7,176 nucleotides of DNA, taken from contig CALMOL010000078.1 in the NCBI GenBank assembly GCA_937871685.1, positions 1-7,176 of the forward strand, read 5' to 3'. This document shows positions 5,706-7,176 of this stretch, in pieces. Made by a program: the position numbers and the translations under genes. Source of the stretch: an uncultured Verrucomicrobiota bacterium. Lineage in GTDB: Bacteria > Verrucomicrobiota > Verrucomicrobiia > Chthoniobacterales > SZAS-18. The notes beneath the pieces are model-generated. The model saw only the letters and a program-made list of their open reading frames with translations. It ran no database searches and was not told where the DNA came from. Position 1 is the stretch's first letter. The number at the start of each line of letters is the position of its first letter.

Positions 5706-5848
5706 CGGAGGTTGAGGGTTGAGAGAGCCGGGCAACCGGATCGTTGGCCGTAGCCTGCCCTTGGCACCGAGAGGTTCGGTTAGAGGAGGGAGCCGACGGC
5801 TTGGGCGATCGCTTCTCTCCACCCTCAACCTTCAACTCTCAACCTCCG
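5706..5848. repeat. Inverted repeat pair between the ALDH and GMC genes
   Basis: Bases 5706-5722 (CGGAGGTTGAGGGTTGA) and 5832-5848 are inverted copies with 16 of 17 matches. The right arm also carries extra TCAAC copies (5823-5843). The octamer GTTGAGAG or its complement occurs at 5718-5725 and 5836-5843, and also in both arms of the REP-like pair at 1661-1668 and 1791-1798. The 109 nt between the arms show no gene. The pair spans most of the 158-nt intergenic gap. Its role is unknown; it is probably a dispersed repeat. Confidence 0.6.
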
Positions 5849-5860
5849 CGCCAGCATCCC

Positions 5861-7176
5861 CTACAGCCAGCGCATCAGCAGATCGATCAGGCGGCGTGAC
5901 CAGGGCGTGAAGGGCGGATAGAGCAAGCGGTCGGCCGTGCCGAAACGGCGGCGCAGAACGCCGCGCGGATTCGAGAACGCGAGGAAGCCGGCCTCGCCGT
6001 GCGCGCGTCCTTGGCCGCTCCAGCCCGCGCCGCCGAAGGGCAGATCTTGGTGGAAGTAGTGGAAGAGCGCGTCGTTCACGCAGCCGCCGCCCGCGCGCGT
6101 GCCGCGGTGGTAGCGAGCGATGGCGGCGTTGTCTCGCGAGAACACATACATGGCGAGCGGATTCTCGCGGGCGCGGATGAAGGCTAGCGCATCGTCCTCT
6201 CGCTCCCACGCGATCAGCGGCAGCACGGGACCGAAGATTTCCTCGTGCAGGATCTGGGATGCCGGCATCACGCTGGCCAGCACGGTGGGCGCGATGTAGC
6301 GCTCCGCCGGGTCCACCTGGCCGCCGCAGACGAGGCGGGCGCCGCGGGCAAGGGCGTCGCCGAGCAGGCCGCGGACGCGCTCGAAATGGCGCACGTTGAC
6401 GAGGCGGGCGTAGTCCGGCGAACGGGCGGGATCGGGACCGAAGAAGCGGTGGGCGGCCTCGGCCAGGCCATGCTCCAGGCGTGGCGCGATCCGCGCGTCG
6501 GCGAGGACGTAGTCGGGCGCGATGCAAATCTGGCCGGCGTTGTAGAACTTGCTCCACGCGATCTTTTCCGCCGCGAGGCCGAGATCGGCGCTGGCGTCCA
6601 CGAGGGCGGGGGACTTGCCGCCGAGTTCGAGCGTGACGGAGCCGAGGTGCTCCGCGGCGGCGCGCATGACGACCTTGCCCACCTCGGGACTGCCGGTGAA
6701 GAAGATGTGGCCCCAGCGCAGGGCGAGGAGCTCCTGCGACACGCTGGCATCGCCCTCGACCACGGCCGCCTCGTCGGTCGGGAACACGCGCGCGAGGAAA
6801 TCGCGCAGCCATGCGGCCGTGTGGGGCGTGATCTCGGAAGGCTTGACCACCGCGGGGCATCCGGCCGCGACGGCGGAGACCAGCGGGACGAGCGCGAGCT
6901 GGATCGGGAAGTTCCACGGCGCGATGATGAGCGCCGCGCCCTTGGGCTCGGGCCTCACCTCCGCGGTGCTGCCGATCATCGCCAGCGGCACCGGCACGCG
7001 CCGCGGGCGCATCCAGCGGCCGACATGGCGCAGGGCGTGGCGGATCTCGCGGAGCACGACGGCCGTCTCGGTGACCTCGATCTCCTCGGCGGCGCGAAAA
7101 TAATCCGCCTGCACGGCGGCCACGGCCTCGTGCCGAGCGGCGAGCAAGGCCGTGTGGAGCCGGAGGAGCTTGGCGC
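5861..7176 (-). CDS. Aldehyde dehydrogenase, ALDH3-like (N-terminus off the edge)
   Basis: An NAD(P)-dependent aldehyde dehydrogenase that turns an aldehyde into its acid. The frame is open to the right edge, so the first few dozen residues are missing; 437 residues are visible. Numbering from the TTG codon at 7147: APWNFP (76-81), general-base Glu174 in TLELGGKSP, catalytic Cys208 in NAGQICIAPDYV (34 residues later, the normal distance), cofactor-binding HEEIFGPVLP (301-310), and PFGGAGWSGQGRAHGEAGF near the end. The dipeptide CI, the short N-terminal region and the ending LLYPPFTPWSRRLIDLLMRW point to class 3 (coniferyl/fatty aldehyde dehydrogenase type) rather than betaine aldehyde dehydrogenase. 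Codons before 7147 continue the family (KLLRLHTALLAARHE), so TTG 7147 is not the true start. It is followed by the GMC gene; together they could oxidise an alcohol to a carboxylate, as AlkJ and AlkH do in alkane degraders. Substrate not determinable. Confidence 0.9.
   Translation of the reverse strand, partial: AKLLRLHTALLAARHEAVAAVQADYFRAAEEIEVTETAVVLREIRHALRHVGRWMRPRRVPVPLAMIGSTAEVRPEPKGAALIIAPWNFPIQLALVPLVSAVAAGCPAVVKPSEITPHTAAWLRDFLARVFPTDEAAVVEGDASVSQELLALRWGHIFFTGSPEVGKVVMRAAAEHLGSVTLELGGKSPALVDASADLGLAAEKIAWSKFYNAGQICIAPDYVLADARIAPRLEHGLAEAAHRFFGPDPARSPDYARLVNVRHFERVRGLLGDALARGARLVCGGQVDPAERYIAPTVLASVMPASQILHEEIFGPVLPLIAWEREDDALAFIRARENPLAMYVFSRDNAAIARYHRGTRAGGGCVNDALFHYFHQDLPFGGAGWSGQGRAHGEAGFLAFSNPRGVLRRRFGTADRLLYPPFTPWSRRLIDLLMRWL

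Noticed and set aside
5703..5828. 42-residue N-terminal extension of the GMC protein from ATG 5828
   Set aside because: The extension has no similarity to the family, is Arg/Pro-rich and includes part of an inverted repeat; TTG at 5702 gives the usual N-terminus.
7145..7147. TTG as the ALDH start
   Set aside because: Codons upstream to the window edge continue a typical ALDH3 N-terminal helix, so the gene runs off the edge.

Overview
The window is GC-rich (about 70% by eye in the coding parts) and comes from a bacterium outside the Actinobacteria. It probably belongs to the Verrucomicrobiota, perhaps near Opitutaceae. That placement is inferred from four things: a PafA-type Pup/UBact ligase homologue, a CdsZ-like zinc-ribbon protein, REP-like inverted repeats between genes, and start codons with no Shine-Dalgarno motif.

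Layout. Bases 1-77 hold the first 25 codons of an unrecognised minus-strand gene. Bases 78-528 contain no gene I can support. Bases 529-948 hold the most striking object: about 20 tandem units of exactly 21 nt. Each unit has a near-palindromic 14-mer core (consensus AAACGNCGTCGTTT) and a variable T-rich spacer, and the array has much lower GC than its surroundings. A plus-strand GNAT acetyltransferase (1042-1629) follows, and the array stays open in the same frame upstream of it. Convergent to it is a minus-strand set: aldehyde dehydrogenase (5861 to beyond the right edge), GMC flavoprotein oxidoreductase (4113-5702), coiled-coil/zinc-ribbon protein (3384-4088) and PafA-like ligase (1860-3278). 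Transcription of this set runs from right to left.

The three wider intergenic gaps (1630-1859, 3279-3383, 5703-5860) each hold a pair of inverted repeats, each with its own sequence. The pair at 1632-1827 is a 42-nt inverted duplication (39/42) whose arms each contain a GC hairpin, like a bacterial interspersed REP pair. It sits between two convergent genes.

How the genes may work together. The GMC enzyme and the aldehyde dehydrogenase could oxidise an alcohol to an aldehyde and then to a carboxylate. The PafA-like protein would attach a ubiquitin-like tag (Pup or UBact) to lysines, but no tag, Dop, proteasome or Mpa gene is visible here. The GNAT protein resembles the acetyltransferase domain of Pat-like protein acetyltransferases. 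Nothing in the window ties the 21-nt array to any of these genes except its position about 93 nt upstream of the GNAT start.
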